From Isoetes taiwanensis (taxonomy: Eukaryota > Streptophyta > Lycopodiopsida > Isoetales > Isoetaceae), in contig JAJEKV010000009.1 in the NCBI GenBank assembly GCA_021234155.1, forward strand, positions 11,908,546 to 11,972,545: a DNA stretch of 64,000 nt. The letters run 5' to 3'. The translations under genes and the position numbers were made by a program. Below, piece by piece: positions 10,694 to 26,331 of the stretch; position 1 is the stretch's first letter; each line of letters opens with the position of its first letter. The notes beneath the pieces were generated by a model that was not told the origin of the DNA, did not search any database, and saw only the letters and a program-made list of their open reading frames with translations.

Positions 10694-12715
10694 GCATGGA
10701 ATGGACCACATGTTAACGCAAGCTCACTTGCTTATAACACCATCTATATTAGACCTACTTAAGCACCTTATAAAGCAACCTCTTAACTACGTTGGAAATT
10801 TATCTCATAAAGGAAACCCTAGCCCCTGTTGAGAAGTGATTCTATCAGAGTCCCATGCTCTGTAGAATCTGTAGTGTAATGAAAGTCTCTATTAGCAAAA
10901 CAAGCCACCTGAATTAAGAGACAGTATCTTTTCAGTATTGTTTTTGTTTCGACCGTATTCAATGTGTTTCGCCGGTTGAACAATTAGCTCTGCCTGCTTA
11001 TTTACAGTGGAAAAAAAGCTGAGGAGTTGCAACCATTCTGGCATTCATGGCTATGGGGCTTATCGATAAAGGGGGGCTCTGCAGGAGCTTACTATAGCAA
11101 GGTGTTAGTTGTAGGCTCTTCAAGCACCAATCTTGGCAGTAAGGTTCAACTAAGGGAACCTTTTATCTTGCTGAGGGATCGTTAGCGATACAAGGTATGG
11201 CAGTTAAGATTTAGGTATACAAACTTGGGAACATGTCATAACTGATATAGAGGATAATTGTTTTGCTAATGCAAGAAGTGACCACAATTACAAAAGGTTT
11301 TATTCTCGGCTTCTATTTGACATGTTAACATTGGCATTGGTTTTGTGGCTGTGTTGAAATATCTGGGACTTAAGTTTGTACAATATGAATGTGAATGTTT
11401 GGAGATATGGCTGCAGCAACAGGCCTAGGCACATGCCAGTAAATTGAATACACAAGGAGGCAAGACTCTCAATCCTTGGAAATGTTGGTTGCATTACATA
11501 TTGCGCATTTCACCTTATGAATATGTAAGTAAAGCATGAGTTCCAGATGCTTCTATTAATCTTGGAGGCTCTTTATTTGCAGAAGTAGTGTAAAGGTTTG
11601 CACTTGACATTATAAATAGGAGTCTTAGCAACGTACTTGATATCTGTTCCATTTTCTGCAATTTGTGTTGTGCAGAGTTGCATGTCTGCTGAAGACCCGT
11701 ATGGTGATAGCAGCAACAAGTGATGGTGCTGTTATAAAGTCAAGTAACTGGTTTGCCATCATAGGTTGCTCTTGTCTGCTGATTAACATAGAACTGGGAA
11801 GGAACTCCAATGTATTGGCAGATGATGGGATTACCCGAGACATGAAGGTTTGGATTAATGTACCTCTAGAAACTCTTGTAACACGGGTTGTAGGAATGGG
11901 AACAGAGAAATGACACTTCTGACAGAGGTGTAAATGCCATGTTCCATTCCATTTTGTTCCTTGACTCACAAGTTCCATACCTGCAGGCTCTTGAATGGTT
12001 CACTAGTTTGCGCAGAGGATGCTCATATTGAAGGTTTTACACTGACGCAATCCGAGTTAGTTGCAGACAGAGACAAAACTAATACATGGACATGCAAATT
12101 GAGTTATGCATGTCTTGTAGGTATTGCTTGAACAATGCACTCAATCCACAAATAGTGAAGTCAGTAAAGGGCAAGGTTGTGGTATGCTTCCATCCACAAT
12201 TCACAAGATTCTAAGCTGCGTAATACACAAATCTTGATTACCGTGGGCCGTGGTCCTGATTGGTGATAAGAGTGTTGGACCTGATGTTCATGCACTTGGC
12301 CTTAAAGACATTGGCTGCATGTTCATTTGCAAGCAGATCATTGAGAGGTGATTTCTATCTCATATCTGGAATCTCTATAACTCATCCACGTTTGGCAGAA
12401 ATAGGTCCTCTTAAAATTCATGCATACCAGAAGGAATCAAGTTGGATAAATACCTTTCATGCTATGTGGTGTTGAACAATAACAGCCTTTCTCTTCCACG
12501 TAGCAATATGAGAACCAAGATCAAGATAATACCAAAGAGCATATTCCCCATGTTGATCCAAAGTGACTTCCTATTGGCACCACGTTCGTTGAATACTGCT
12601 AATCCAAGGGCATTGTATGACAGATCTTGCTTAAGCAAACGCTTTATGTGCACTCAATATTCACTTGTTTTTTCCTCAAAAGTTAGGAAACGTGATGTAG
12701 ATTGATTGCTACATA
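10694..12715. other. No supported gene; possible intron or decayed element
   Basis: Only short frames are present. 11665-11913 (+) and 12442-12705 (+) look weakly coding but match nothing I know. The segment next to 12716 may include the 3' LTR of the adjoining copia relic, but no TG...CA pair could be fixed. Confidence 0.3.
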
Positions 12716-13153
12716 TAGACAACACTTAAGCACGTTTATCTCCCCGTTTCCACTTCATCCCATATGAAGTGATAGTGTATATCAATATGCTTGGTTCGAG
12801 AATGATGAACTGGATTTTTGGTCGCCACCACTCCACGTTTGCTATCACAATACAATACAGTAGCACTTTTCGATGAATTTCATATGCACCAAATTAGCTT
12901 GAAAGCTGCTATGGATACTGCCACATACTTCATTTCACTAGATTTGGCAACACATTCTTGCTTTTTACTTGCCTATGATATTGCAGCATTCCTAAGTTCA
13001 CACACATAACCAGAGGTGAATTTTCTGTCGTCAACATCTCTTCCCATGCATTTGCATATCCAATCAACTTGTTTCCTGCACTCTTCAAAAAATAAATTCC
13101 ATGTGTTATAGCCTCCTTCAAATACATGAGTACTCTTTTCGCCGCTATCCAAT

Positions 13154-13200
<47 letters not shown>

Positions 13201-13432
13201 TATACCCTAGGATAATCCCTAGGAAATGCTATATCCCTAGGATTATTGCAAAACCTGTTAAGCAAATTGACTGCATATGTAATATCTAGCTGGGTACAAT
13301 TTGCAATGTACAGTAAGCAACCAAACAATGATCTATAAGGTCTAGCTTTCATTTTTTTTCCTCCTTTCTTGTCTTTAGGGACATTTCTTCGCAAATCCTT
13401 ACCCTTGAAGCCATAGGTGTTTTTCCTGGATT
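12716..13432 (-). pseudogene. Ty1/copia pol relic, RT C-terminus and RNase H
   Basis: Read on the minus strand, 13400-13205 gives YRSLFGCLLYIANCTQLDIT and then AVNLLNRFCNNPRD. The next frame-shifted pieces down to about 12730 match copia RNase H, including the block before the LTR that reads like 'SRTKHIDI..H'. Stops and frameshifts make it non-functional. The other half of the same polymerase lies at 19076-19870, and the two halves are separated exactly by the hAT-like insertion. A further small insertion ending in (GATA)n (13154 to about 13230) interrupts it between the NPRD and HW blocks. Confidence 0.75.
13154..13201. repeat. (GATA)12 microsatellite
   Basis: A pure tetranucleotide tract lies within a roughly 80-bp segment that interrupts the copia coding sequence. 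On the minus strand the unit follows a short unique stretch, as expected for a 5'-truncated LINE tail. Confidence 0.9.
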
Positions 13433-13726
13433 CAGGATAGGTTCCGTATGTATGAAACTAAAATTCTCGATGTATAAAGTTAAAAAATTATGTATTCTTG
13501 ATGTAAAAAACGTATTTTTCGTTTTCCTCTTCAGCTGAGAAAAACATTTTCATGTCCGCAAAACACACTAAAAGGCATACAGCGTGCTAATAGTGAGGTT
13601 AAGCATCACGAATGCAAAAAAAAGGAAAAAAAAAAGAAGGAAGAACATTTCGCCTAAGCGCGAAAACACACTAAACCGCGTATACGGAACTTTTTTCGTG
13701 TAATGCCAAACAATGTAAAGTGTGGC

Positions 13727-17147
<3,421 letters not shown>

Positions 17148-17467
17148 GTTTTCAAAGATGCTCGTTTTCATGGATGGCAAAGGCAATGCCTAACATAATA
17201 ACATCAAAATGACATGAGAGATGTTTAATTGGCATGACTTAGATGAAATCCTTATAATATTACAATAAAGGAAGGTCAATTTATAAAAATTAAAAAATAC
17301 CTTGTGTAGACAGTTAATGAAAACTGGCAAAATGTTTTTTAGGGCAGATTATAGTGACGGTAACAAAGTCAGTGTACCAAAGTAGATTTAGGTTTTTTCT
17401 ATAAAGTATGCATAGAAGATTAGGGTTCTACAGGCTTGGGCCGGGTTCTGCTTCCCGGACCCAAATC

Positions 17468-17870
17468 ATGGTGAGGAAAAAAGGAGACCTCAATATGGCA
17501 ACACGCAAAAGGATTGCTGAGGAAAAGGCCAGTGGAGGTTGCATGAAAATCTATCAGTACAGGAACTCTGCCATCAGGTCGAAATTAAAAGATTCAGCAG
17601 AAGCTGATGCATCTAAGGCAGTTGATATGCATAAGGGGTGCAAACACATGGATGCTAAGGAAACTGTGGTGACAACAGCCATTGGGGCAGATCTGAGTGT
17701 TGAAGATCCTTTTCAGATGGAAGAGGTTAATAAAGGCAAAGGCACCAGCAACATGCTAGAGCTTAAAAACAGAGAAGCAGCCAAGGCAAAGGCACCAGCA
17801 ACATGCTAGAGCTTAAAAACGGAGAAGCAGCCATGCTGGACAAATCGTATGATGAAGGACCCTCCAAAAA
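17468..17870 (+). CDS. Unassigned frame inside the hAT-like element
   Basis: A frame beginning MVRKKGDLNMATRK continues for 114 codons and is rich in Lys, Ala and Glu with no domain I recognise. Its end is disturbed by a tandem duplication of about 51 bp (17736-17785 and 17787-17837, both with GGCACCAGCAACATGCTAGA). This shifts the frame from LKNREAAKAK to a continuation ending at a possible splice donor, AAAAAG|GTTTGA, near 17872. It could be a captured host exon or a remnant of transposase. Function unknown. Confidence 0.3.
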
Positions 17871-17872
17871 GG

Positions 17873-19075
17873 TTTGATAGAATAATTTCTTATTATGAGG
17901 TTTATACTTAAAATTCTGGCTATGGCATGGGCAATTATTTCAGATCTTACATAGGCTGAAAATCTTATCAGTTATGGGATATATGGAATAGAATGTTTTA
18001 TTTAGAAATGGATTGTAGAATATTTACACATAGGGTCCTTAATATAGACCAGATGAATCTGATCTGGAAGGATTTAATGCAATATAGAAATGGAGTCCCT
18101 AAGATGATGTGATTCTATAAGGTGGATTTTCCAAGTTTATAAGATACTAATCTGCAGTGTAGATGTAGACAACAGCATATCATGGTTCAGTGGCATTGAA
18201 ACAAATAATGGACTAAGCATCCTAGAACATATAATGCTGTAGCTCAATAAATCTTGTATGCATGAGTTACTTTCTAGGTTGTTTCTACATCTTTGCATGG
18301 TAATCTGAAGTCGGATAACTGCAAAGTGAAGGGGGATGATCCCAGGAGAACATAAGACGCCTGCTATTCCTTACAATGCAACCATTTAATGCTTGTTTTT
18401 TGTCTGTGGATGCAGGTAATAGGTTTTCCTGCTCTTTGTTGATTTATTCGCCAAAAAGGCATTTCCTATATGGAAAACAATGATGAAGGCAGAACTATGA
18501 TGATATGATTTAATGTTTTATGGTACAGTACAATCTGGTATGGTAAAATTACAGTGGACTAGGCTGTTGGATATATTATTACTGGTTATATAACCGTAGA
18601 TATTTTCTGATATGAAACTATTTAAAGTATGATTTTGATCAGAAATGAAGTATTGAGTTCATTTCCTATGCCATTATTGTCTTGCTGATATTGTTAGATG
18701 AATAACACTTGTAGATGAAGTATTTCTTTAAATTAAATGTTTTTTCAAGAATACGTTACCATATCAAGGCTGAAACTTAATTGTACCTGATTAATGTTTT
18801 AGGCTGCTAATTGGAACTACTCTTGTTCTTGCAAAGGTCAACTGTAGTTCAGTATTTGATTTGGTAAACCAAATTAGGTTGAAGGATTTTAATTTTTTTT
18901 TTTGGCATACGCGAAACACACTGTTTAGCTTACGCAAAAAAAGTTCCGTGTACATGAAATTTTTTCTACGCCATTTCCTGCCATATTTTTGCCGTATTGT
19001 ACTTTAAAATAGCGGTATATCATACGAATCATACATATTAAGTATAAAACGTATGAAGTATTGAACCTATCCCTG
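17873..19075. other. Right interior of hAT-like element; no gene
   Basis: AT-rich sequence without a domain-bearing frame. The last 180 bases carry the subterminal motif copies and the right inverted terminal repeat. Confidence 0.4.
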
Positions 19076-19870
19076 GTTGGATTACAATCAAGCATTCTGA
19101 ATCTGGCTGGCACTCCTTTGATGTCTCGTTCTTGTGTGAGGTAAAGCACTCCTCGTTTTCTATCACTTTGAACTTCCATCCCCAATAACTTCTCAAAAAT
19201 TTTCCAAGTCTGTCATCTAAAATCAACCGCTTTGCAATTTTCTAGTATAGTATTGGCATTGCTTACAAAGACGCAATAATCTACGTAGAGTGCCATAATA
19301 AAAAAATTGTACGTTCTTCTTCATGTACAAATTCCTTCAGTTTTCAATTTTATAAATCTAGCAGAAATTAAGAATTTGCTCATGCATAAGTACCATTGCC
19401 TAGATGCTTACCTAAGCCCGTAGACTGCCTCTTTTAATTTGCACACCATGTTATGACCTTGTTCATATCCTTGTGGCTGCTACAAGTAAATTTTTTTTTT
19501 CTAAATTTCCATTCGAGAAAGCAATCTTGACATCCATATGATTTATTTCCTTGTCATTCTATATCGCAATTGCAATAAGCACCCTTAGACTACTTATTTC
19601 GACTATAGGCGAGAAAGTATCCTTGTAATCTACACCTTCTTCTTGGATATATCCCTTTGAACCAAACGTGCCTTATACCGCTCTATTGATCCATCTACCT
19701 TTCTTTTAATTTTGAAAATCCATTTGCTTTCCACAACATTTGGTCATGATATCAATTCATATGTGCATATCTTCTTAAATGAATCCAGTTCATTCTGCAT
19801 GGCCTCCCTCCATTGATCTGTCCCCCTGCCCTTTCAAGGCATATGCATTTAAGCTAGTAGAATGCATATG
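19076..19870 (-). pseudogene. Ty1/copia pol relic, RT N-terminal and central part
   Basis: On the minus strand from about 19840 downwards the pieces read QWREAMQNELDSF, SKWIFKIKRKVDGSIERYKA, then (in other frames) VCKLKEAVYGLR and LGMEVQSDRKRGVLYLTQ. This is the standard order of blocks in copia reverse transcriptase. The catalytic YVDD region is corrupted and several stops are present. The sequence stops at 19076 and continues in the relic at 12716-13432. Upstream integrase sequence is not seen to the right, where an LTR element begins. Confidence 0.8.
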
Positions 19871-20792
19871 CCAAAGTCTTGGAAGTGTAGGCGATGATGT
19901 GATACGCTCTAAAGGCATTCTCTAGGCCAACACGCACCAAGAGTGCGCATGACCAGGAGGGTCTATGTGAGAGGAAGAGCGGCATGGTGGGCGATGATGA
20001 GATATGCTCTAAAGGCATTCTCTAGGCCACCATGCATCAAGAGTGCGCATGACCAGGAGGGTCATGTGAGAGGAAGAGTGGCATGGTGGGTGATGATGAG
20101 ACCATCATTCGGATGATCTCTATGCCCGCGATGCGGGGCACACGCACCCGACCATTGGAAGGGGGGGCATGGTGAGGTATGAGTGATCATGCGCGATGAT
20201 GGGATCGTGAGACGTTCCCTAGCTTAAACCCTCAGGGGCATGAGGCACTGCGGGTGTACTCGATCAAGGAGATCGTGTACAAGGTAACACCCGATCATGG
20301 GCAATGATAGGATCATCTTAAATGATCCTTAAGCTCAAATCCTTATGGGGCCATGATCGAGTGCAAAGTAGTAGGGTAACCTTGAGCTAGTAGTTCGGCT
20401 CAAGGAGGTGATTAGGGGGGTGGTCCCCTAAAACCACAAACTTATTAACTTATATAACGTAATGTGCTACTTGTGCAGGCCAGTGAAGGGAAGCATGGAG
20501 GAGGGAGCACATTACGAGAAGACATGAGCCATAGATTTTAGACTTAACTATGAACTCCTAAATTTGTTGTAATAATATTATATGTGTATACTTTTATAAT
20601 AATAGTTGTTATGGCTATATAATTTTGTATAACTTATATATTATAGCCTTATAATTACATAATAACTAATTAACGAAAAGTTGGTCTTTTCAATAGAGTT
20701 AAGTTCTTATATTCTTGTTGTGTGCTTTTGCAGGATTAGTGTAGGTTAGTCAACTTAGCGTAATCTTTGAGGGCGGCATTATCCTGGGAGAA
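19871..20792 (+). mobile_element. 3' interior of an LTR retrotransposon, with roughly 100-bp tandem repeats
   Basis: Between about 19886 and 20100 a unit of roughly 100 bp is repeated twice and begun a third time; each copy contains GCTCTAAAGGCATTCTCTAG and a later GTGCGCATGACCAGGAGGGT. The right edge, CTGGGAGAA, fits a polypurine tract immediately before the LTR. No gag or pol coding remains, so it is a deleted or non-coding LTR element, or only its 3' end. Confidence 0.45.
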
Positions 20793-22088
20793 TGTGGCGT
20801 TCCAGGGAAATGTACGCCATAAATACATATATTTCCGAGTCCGTCGCTATACAAGTCTACCTTCATAGCCTTATATACCATAGATTAGTGGCATAGGGTG
20901 CATGGCTAAGTTATTCATATAACTTAGCAACCTTAGGTTAAGACCATTTTCCACGTGGCCTTAACCTATTGGGCACCCGGCACACGGAACCACCCTATTG
21001 GAGCCAGGTGGCATGACATGTAAACCCTAACCTATAAAGGCCTAAACCCTAACCCTAGGCCTCTTTTTTTAAGCTCCCGGCAGCACGGGGACCTTCTTGG
21101 CTCGAAACTCCATTTCGAGAACCGTTTTTTGTGGGCAACCTGGCAGCCCCCAGCGTGGCGCATCGGTAGGAGTGGGAGCTACCCGACCACCTTGAAGATC
21201 ATGGAGACGCCCGGGAGTAGGAGGGGAGTTCCTCGGGGAGGCGGTATTTGGGTTAGAGTTCCTTGTAGATCATCTGGAAGTTAGGACTCGGATGAGTTAG
21301 CATTTAGTGTCTCTTCTGGGGACCCCATAGTGGGCTAGGCTTATGGCCGGTCACTTCGTGTGGGCTGGGCATGGGTCCGACACCTCCTGGGGCAATGGTG
21401 TCACCCTTTCTCTCCGGAGTCTTTGTAGGTGGCGGCCTGGCTCTTGTTTTGGGGGGTTAAATCGGGGGCCGAATCGTGTATACGCCCGCGATTCTCTAGC
21501 GCAGCCGTGGAACCTCTAGACCCAGGAAGGGGAGATACAACCCTTCACCTCGGCGGACCGGGAGATGCAACCGGAGTAATCTCGATGGGTGATACCATGA
21601 GATTGCGTGTCAGGAAGGCTAGAGTCATGCCGAGCCGATCTAGCCCATCACGCAAAGTATGCATGGGGGGCGGATGGAGGGTCAACCCTAGCCATTATCT
21701 CCAAGCCAGCCCGCCATCGTTATGACTTCGGTCTGCTCTATCTTGAGGCCTAGCCATCAGTCTACCTCCCCATGAGTCTGAGCCTTGAGTAGGAGCTCTC
21801 ATGTTTTATGGCATATGTTTATCTCTATAAGTAGCTACGAATATGTGGATGTGCTACCCTTCAAGGTAGTATGATGTATTGTTATTGCTAGTTCTGACAT
21901 TGTTATGCTTTCGCTGTGATAGGAGCCCATAGGGAAAGGGCGCGCAAGACACCTTCGTGTCCCCTTCCCGCACTAGGGGTACCCTGGAGTGCGGGATAGA
22001 CGGAGGGCCCGTGCGGTCGGAGGACTGGATGGGGGATTTCCTACGGAGTGTATGGCCAGGCGCCATATATTTTGTAGGGAGCGTCACA
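20793..22088 (+). repeat. LTR (about 1.3 kb), probably Ty3-like
   Basis: It begins TGTGGCG after a purine tract and ends CGTCACA, giving matching inverted ends of the TG...CA type. The content is GC-richer than the surroundings. No second copy of the LTR is in the window, so the boundaries rest on the termini and the polypurine tract alone. Confidence 0.5.
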
Positions 22089-23119
22089 ACTATGACCTCG
22101 CGACAACCCTACTCTTATGCTTACTAAGAGCGATAGAATCTGAACTTCTTGCACTAAGCGCGAGAAATCCATAGACCGACGGCACTCCACAGAAGGCTTA
22201 ATCATAGAAACACATTAAAGAGAGCATGCTTCATAAAAAAAGAAAATCATAGGACAAGGAAGCGTAACCCGCTTTCCTGTCTCTGATGATTACAATTGAA
22301 GATTAAGATACTAGGAATTATAATCACAGAGCATTGCAGATTCACTTAAGATTAAGCAGAGTGACAAAGTTAATCAAAGAGTCTCAGCGTTTCTAAATCT
22401 ATTAATAAAGTTAAGCACACAAGCAGAAAGTTTCTAAAACCTATTAAAAATAGAGCCACAGAGTTCCTCATCTATTAAAAACTCGAACATACTAATTTTA
22501 GTTGCCATATCAAAGTGCTTGAAGCTCTAGAAACTGGAATTGAACTCTGTTGCAGCTCGAGAAGCTCGGATGAATCTCGAGAAGCTCGAGAAGCTCAAAT
22601 CGAGTCGGAATTGTTGTAAACAGGCCGAAAATGAAGTAGGATAGCTCGGAATGTAGGTTGCGCTAGAGAAATTTGGATCGCTTGAGAGATCGCTCAAGAA
22701 GAGTGCGTCAGTTTCGGAAGGCGCTCGAAGCAAAACTTCTGGAAGAAATTAGGAATGAAAAAATGAGATTCAAATTAGATTGGAATTAGAAAATGTGATT
22801 ATTAAACGGGTCGTACAAACAATTAATGAATAGACACCCGCCATTGAAACCGTGTACTACCCTTATCATTGTTTAGGAAAACAAGAAAATTAATCCCGCC
22901 CGCAATTTAAAATTTAAAAACTTTTATCCCGCCCCCGAATATCCCTTTCCCCAACTACTTTTCAAACATTGGCCTGTACTAACCGTCTATTTTAAAAATG
23001 CCCGCCATTCAATTTGTGTTCTTGGCTTCACATTGAATCATAGAATTTGTGTTTCTCTAATGTGCCTAGAGAAACGCAAGAACTGTGTTTTCATTACAGT
23101 GTTTTAATTCGAATTTGGG
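22089..23119. other. No supported gene
   Basis: No domain-bearing frame. A local repetition of AGAAGCTCGAGAAGCTC-like words lies at about 22557-22600. The last 100 bases may be the 5' leader of the gene-like segment that follows. Confidence 0.4.
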
Positions 23120-23515
23120 ATGTCGCCAAGAAGGAAGCTTGCTGAAGCGCTGGATCAGGCTGCCGAATCTCAGGTAGTTCTTCTATCAAGTGAGTGGATT
23201 GAGGCACCATGACTTGTGCAACTTAATTCAAACAAAGCTTTGAAGGTCGAGGAAATGAGCAATCAAGGAGGAGAAATAAAATTTTCCATTGGAGAAGCAT
23301 GCTTCTTGTTAGCAGAAAATAGGAAAGATGTCATTGGCAAGGGCATTGTTGATAACATGGCACCAACTACAGCATGCCATGGAGTGCCCTTGGGACCTGA
23401 TTATATTAGAATTAGATTGACAGACTGCTTTGCTGCCACTCATCCATTACAAAGACCATATGCAGGAGCAGAAACACTTGGAGAGTTGGCTTGGCCAACA
23501 ACACTAGTCAGAGAG
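23120..23515 (+). pseudogene. Gene fragment with DUF8039-like domain (plant transposon-associated)
   Basis: A short first exon (MSPRRKLAEALDQAAESQ, 23120-23173) ends at CAG|GTAGTT. The next coding piece, about 23216-23515, reads GEIKFSIGEACFLLAENRK, then GVPLGPDYIRIRL and LGELAWPTTLV, and ends at AGAGAG|GTATGT. The GVxLGxxYxxV...P...LAWP pattern matches the domain of unknown function found in plant En/Spm- and Harbinger-associated proteins (DUF8039). The exon joins are my inference, and downstream exons cannot be followed with confidence. The role is unknown; it is probably a transposon-derived protein. Confidence 0.4.
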
Positions 23516-24302
23516 GTATGTACTAAAAAATTTACTGTAGAACTGTTGCTCTTTACTGTAGCTACTGTAGCATATTTCACGTGTCACCTTTTCATGTGCT
23601 ACTCACATGCATACTCGTATGTCTACACAATAATGCTGCTACTGTATTGCTCATGCTATAAATATGAGTTCCTCTCAGCGGCAGCGCATTATTCATGTCC
23701 CTCAATCCGATCACATCCTGTTCTAATTGCAATTGTCGATCTACCTTGCCACCGGCTCCAGAATATGTGGATTCCATCATTTGCTCCATGAACTATTTTG
23801 AATTTTATAGATGCCAGCAGAGAGGCTTGGAACTCGATCCTTAGTTGTAGGGAGTTGCAATGGCCTCTGCTAGAAGTTATCCTGATACATATAAGGTTGT
23901 CATCCACCTTGTATGGGTTCCAGAGCATGGTGTTTATGAAGTTAAGAGTGTGACCGTGCTGCTTGCTCATGATAAGCCTGGTTGGTGAAAGAATTGTCCT
24001 CTTCTTTTGTAACTGCCATGGTTTTTCCTTGTTGAATAAAACGTCGCCTACATCCAGGCAAGAACCTGATTTGAAGTGACTCTGTAGTAGTTTTTTGGGT
24101 TAATTAACTAAATGTAATATGTATAGTAAATCTAACTATGAAATGAATTTTATAGAACATATTAATCTCTCGCGCTCAGCGCGAGAAGAAAAGACTCGCG
24201 CCCAGCGCGAGAAGAACAAAAAACTAGAAATATACTAACCACACTTGACAAATTGTGAAAGTAAAAAAGTTTTTTATTTCAAAAAATATATACAACGGAG
24301 CT
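23516..24302. other. Probable intron or intergenic; contains paired hairpins
   Basis: No coding match. Two GC-rich perfect hairpins lie at 24168-24186 and 24195-24211. Confidence 0.4.
24168..24211. repeat. Tandem GC-rich hairpins
   Basis: TCTCGCGCTCAGCGCGAGA and CTCGCGCCCAGCGCGAG lie 8 bp apart, each an 8- or 7-bp stem with a 3-nt loop in otherwise AT-rich DNA. A CTAG follows at 24223. The layout recalls Helitron 3' ends but lacks the following T. Confidence 0.8.
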
Positions 24303-24804
24303 TTATAAAAGATATTCTGGTAAGACTGGTAGCAGTGGTGCAGGATCAATAATTACTGTTCTCTGTACAATGTAATCTAGCCTATCTGGATCTAGATTTG
24401 TCATCATCAGGAGGCAGTTCATTTTGGCCTCCAGCATTCCTGAATGGTGGGTCCTCAGACTCTCTAACGAGTGTTTTTGTCCAGGTTTTAGGATTAAGAA
24501 ATGGCTCAAAACAAATTTAATGCCAATAGATGCAGCTGCATGGAGGACTACTTCATAATCTAGCATTGAACTCTATACATTAAGCCCACCCACTTGTTGC
24601 CTTTGCACTTCCACATCCATCTCTCTCCTCAGAGACCGGGAGGAGATGGTCTAACTTCTTCACCAACATGTTGAAATCCCTGAATAGTGTTGCTTCCGGG
24701 ATATCTCTATGAAGTGCCATGTCCCGGGCTTTGGTGAGGCTCAAGGCCAAGCCTCGCTCGTGCACATGACCACGGTTGGTAGCATTGACATGCACCAAAC
24801 CCAA
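24303..24804 (-). CDS. Two short minus-strand frames, possibly one spliced gene
   Basis: The frames at 24580-24804 (74 codons) and 24303-24566 (87 codons) follow one another on the minus strand and have protein-like composition (LALSLTKARDMALHRDIPEA and LHAAASIGIKFVLSHFLIL). I recognise no family. The layout, a minus-strand gene downstream of a plus-strand transposon gene, is repeated at 28.6-29.8 kb, so an accessory ORF of a DNA transposon is possible. Confidence 0.25.
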
Positions 24805-25051
24805 GCATAACCCATTAATTGACCTAAAAAAAAACTGCAGAGATTAGAATGGCGAAATGATATACTGATTCAGCAAATACGAAATTGGAAATGTGCTACG
24901 AAATGGGATATCTGGTGACGTGTCCAAATGGGATACTTTTGTATGAGTCGCGCCCAATGCGACATATCTGGCATTGTATAAATATTTCATTTATTGTTAT
25001 TGCATACAATACTATGCTTTCCCCAACCTTTCTTCTAATTTTCAAATTTCT
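24805..25051. other. Unassigned
   Basis: Low-complexity, AT-rich sequence between the minus-strand frames and the interrupted coding stretch. Confidence 0.3.
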
Positions 25052-25129
25052 CATGAAGCTATTCTTTGGGAACCCCGCGGACCAAGAACCTCGAAAGCGA
25101 GAGAAGAATGATGCCGATTACATGGATAT

Positions 25130-25137
25130 GGAAGAGA
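25130..25137. repeat. Target site duplication, left copy
   Basis: GGAAGAGA here is repeated exactly at 25774-25781, directly outside the inverted termini of the element between them. Confidence 0.9.
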
Positions 25138-25773
25138 CAGGGGATAGGTTCAATACGTCATGCGTTTTATATCTGGAATCACGTTATGAATTGTATGATC
25201 TGGCACAAATTTGCAGTATAAAACGCAAAAAATCTGGCAAAAACAATTAAAGTCGGAAGATTTTTAAGCTGTCGAAAACAACTATATCGAGGTGACTGTG
25301 AAAAATTTTTCGGCGTATCGGAAACCTTTCGAACTGAATCGCGAAACCAAAATTTTTCGCCGAAAACAACGCCACACAGACGCTGACTTTTTTTCCAGCG
25401 ACGTTAAAGAGCTTTTCGGCGTCTGTGAAAATCTTCCACGCCGGAATTGTTTTTTTGCCGTATTTTTTGCCGGCTTTTTTCCGCCAATCGCTACTGCTTT
25501 CGCGTGCATTAAATGAACTGGATAGCGTCATTTAAAAATTTTTAAATGCACGCTATCATCAGGTTTTCGCGTGCAGACGCCAATGTCGCCCGGTCCTTTT
25601 CGCCGCGCGATTCTTTCTATTTCGTGACGGCGGAAAAATTTTTCACAGCACGCCGAAGATTTTTTTCCGCCGGCGAGGTATTTATCGTTAAATACGTATT
25701 TTATTAAAAAATACGTATTTTTTAACTTTATACGTCAGAAATTTTAATTTTGTACGTATAGAACCTATCCCTG
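25138..25773. mobile_element. Non-autonomous hAT-like element, 636 bp
   Basis: The termini are CAGGGGATAGGTTCAATACGT and, inverted, CAGGGATAGGTTCTATACGT. The perfect 8-bp duplication GGAAGAGA flanks them, which identifies the hAT superfamily. Inside are inverted copies of a GAAAAATTTTTC motif (about 25301 and 25634) and a palindrome, CATTTAAAAATTTTTAAATG, near 25528, but no transposase. The ends are shared with the 5.6 kb element at 13433-19075, so both belong to one family, and this copy is younger (8/8 versus 6/8 duplication). Confidence 0.9.
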
Positions 25774-26331
25774 GGAAGAGAATACAAATAAGAATGAGCA
25801 GCCACCTGAAGCAAATGCATAAAATATTAAAAACCCAACTGGAGCTAATGAGGAAAGAAGAATAGTAGTTTCCAGATTAACATGGAAGGATGAGAAAGTG
25901 ATTTTGCATCATCAGTGCAATAGAGGAATTGTTGGTGAAGGTGGGATCCTATGCACTGCTATAATGGACATGCTATTGGTGATGACTTTGTGGGAGTCTC
26001 CAATTCCTCAATACAACTTCATAACTTCAGTGTTGAGCTGAAGGACAAACACTGCTATGCTTGCAATAATATCAACGATGGTTTAGAGTTGCCAGCCTTG
26101 TTGCTCTGGCCAGTGGACTCTATTGAGATAATAGGAAAAGGGATGCTTCAAAGAATTGAGCATGTTGGAGAAAATAATGTGGTGGTGGATGAAAATGACA
26201 TTCCTTCCGTACCTCCTTTGGATATATCCATACCAGAAAGAAGGGCCTATAACTTCTTGAAGAGGAAGAAGAGGAAGGAAAAGGTGCGGACTGTGAAAGA
26301 TACTAACAACTGCAGTGAAGAGACCATGTAA

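Larger units (their letters stand above)
25052..26331 (+). pseudogene. Interrupted transposon-type ORF, second DUF8039-like segment
   Basis: The plus frame before 25137 (EPRKREKNDADYMDME) is continued after 25782 once the small hAT-like element and one target copy are removed. Further on, 25951-26331 encodes GHAIGDDFVGVSNSSIQL and LPALLLWPVDSIEI, whose layout resembles a second, divergent domain of the 23.2 kb type, and ends in a very basic Lys/Arg tail. In-frame stops around 25819-25925 show it is not intact. Probably part of the same PIF/Harbinger-like or En/Spm-like transposon gene cluster. Confidence 0.35.

Noticed and set aside
21020-21060. Interstitial telomere repeat
   Set aside because: Only two or three irregular AAACCCTA-like words occur inside an LTR; no tandem TTTAGGG run.
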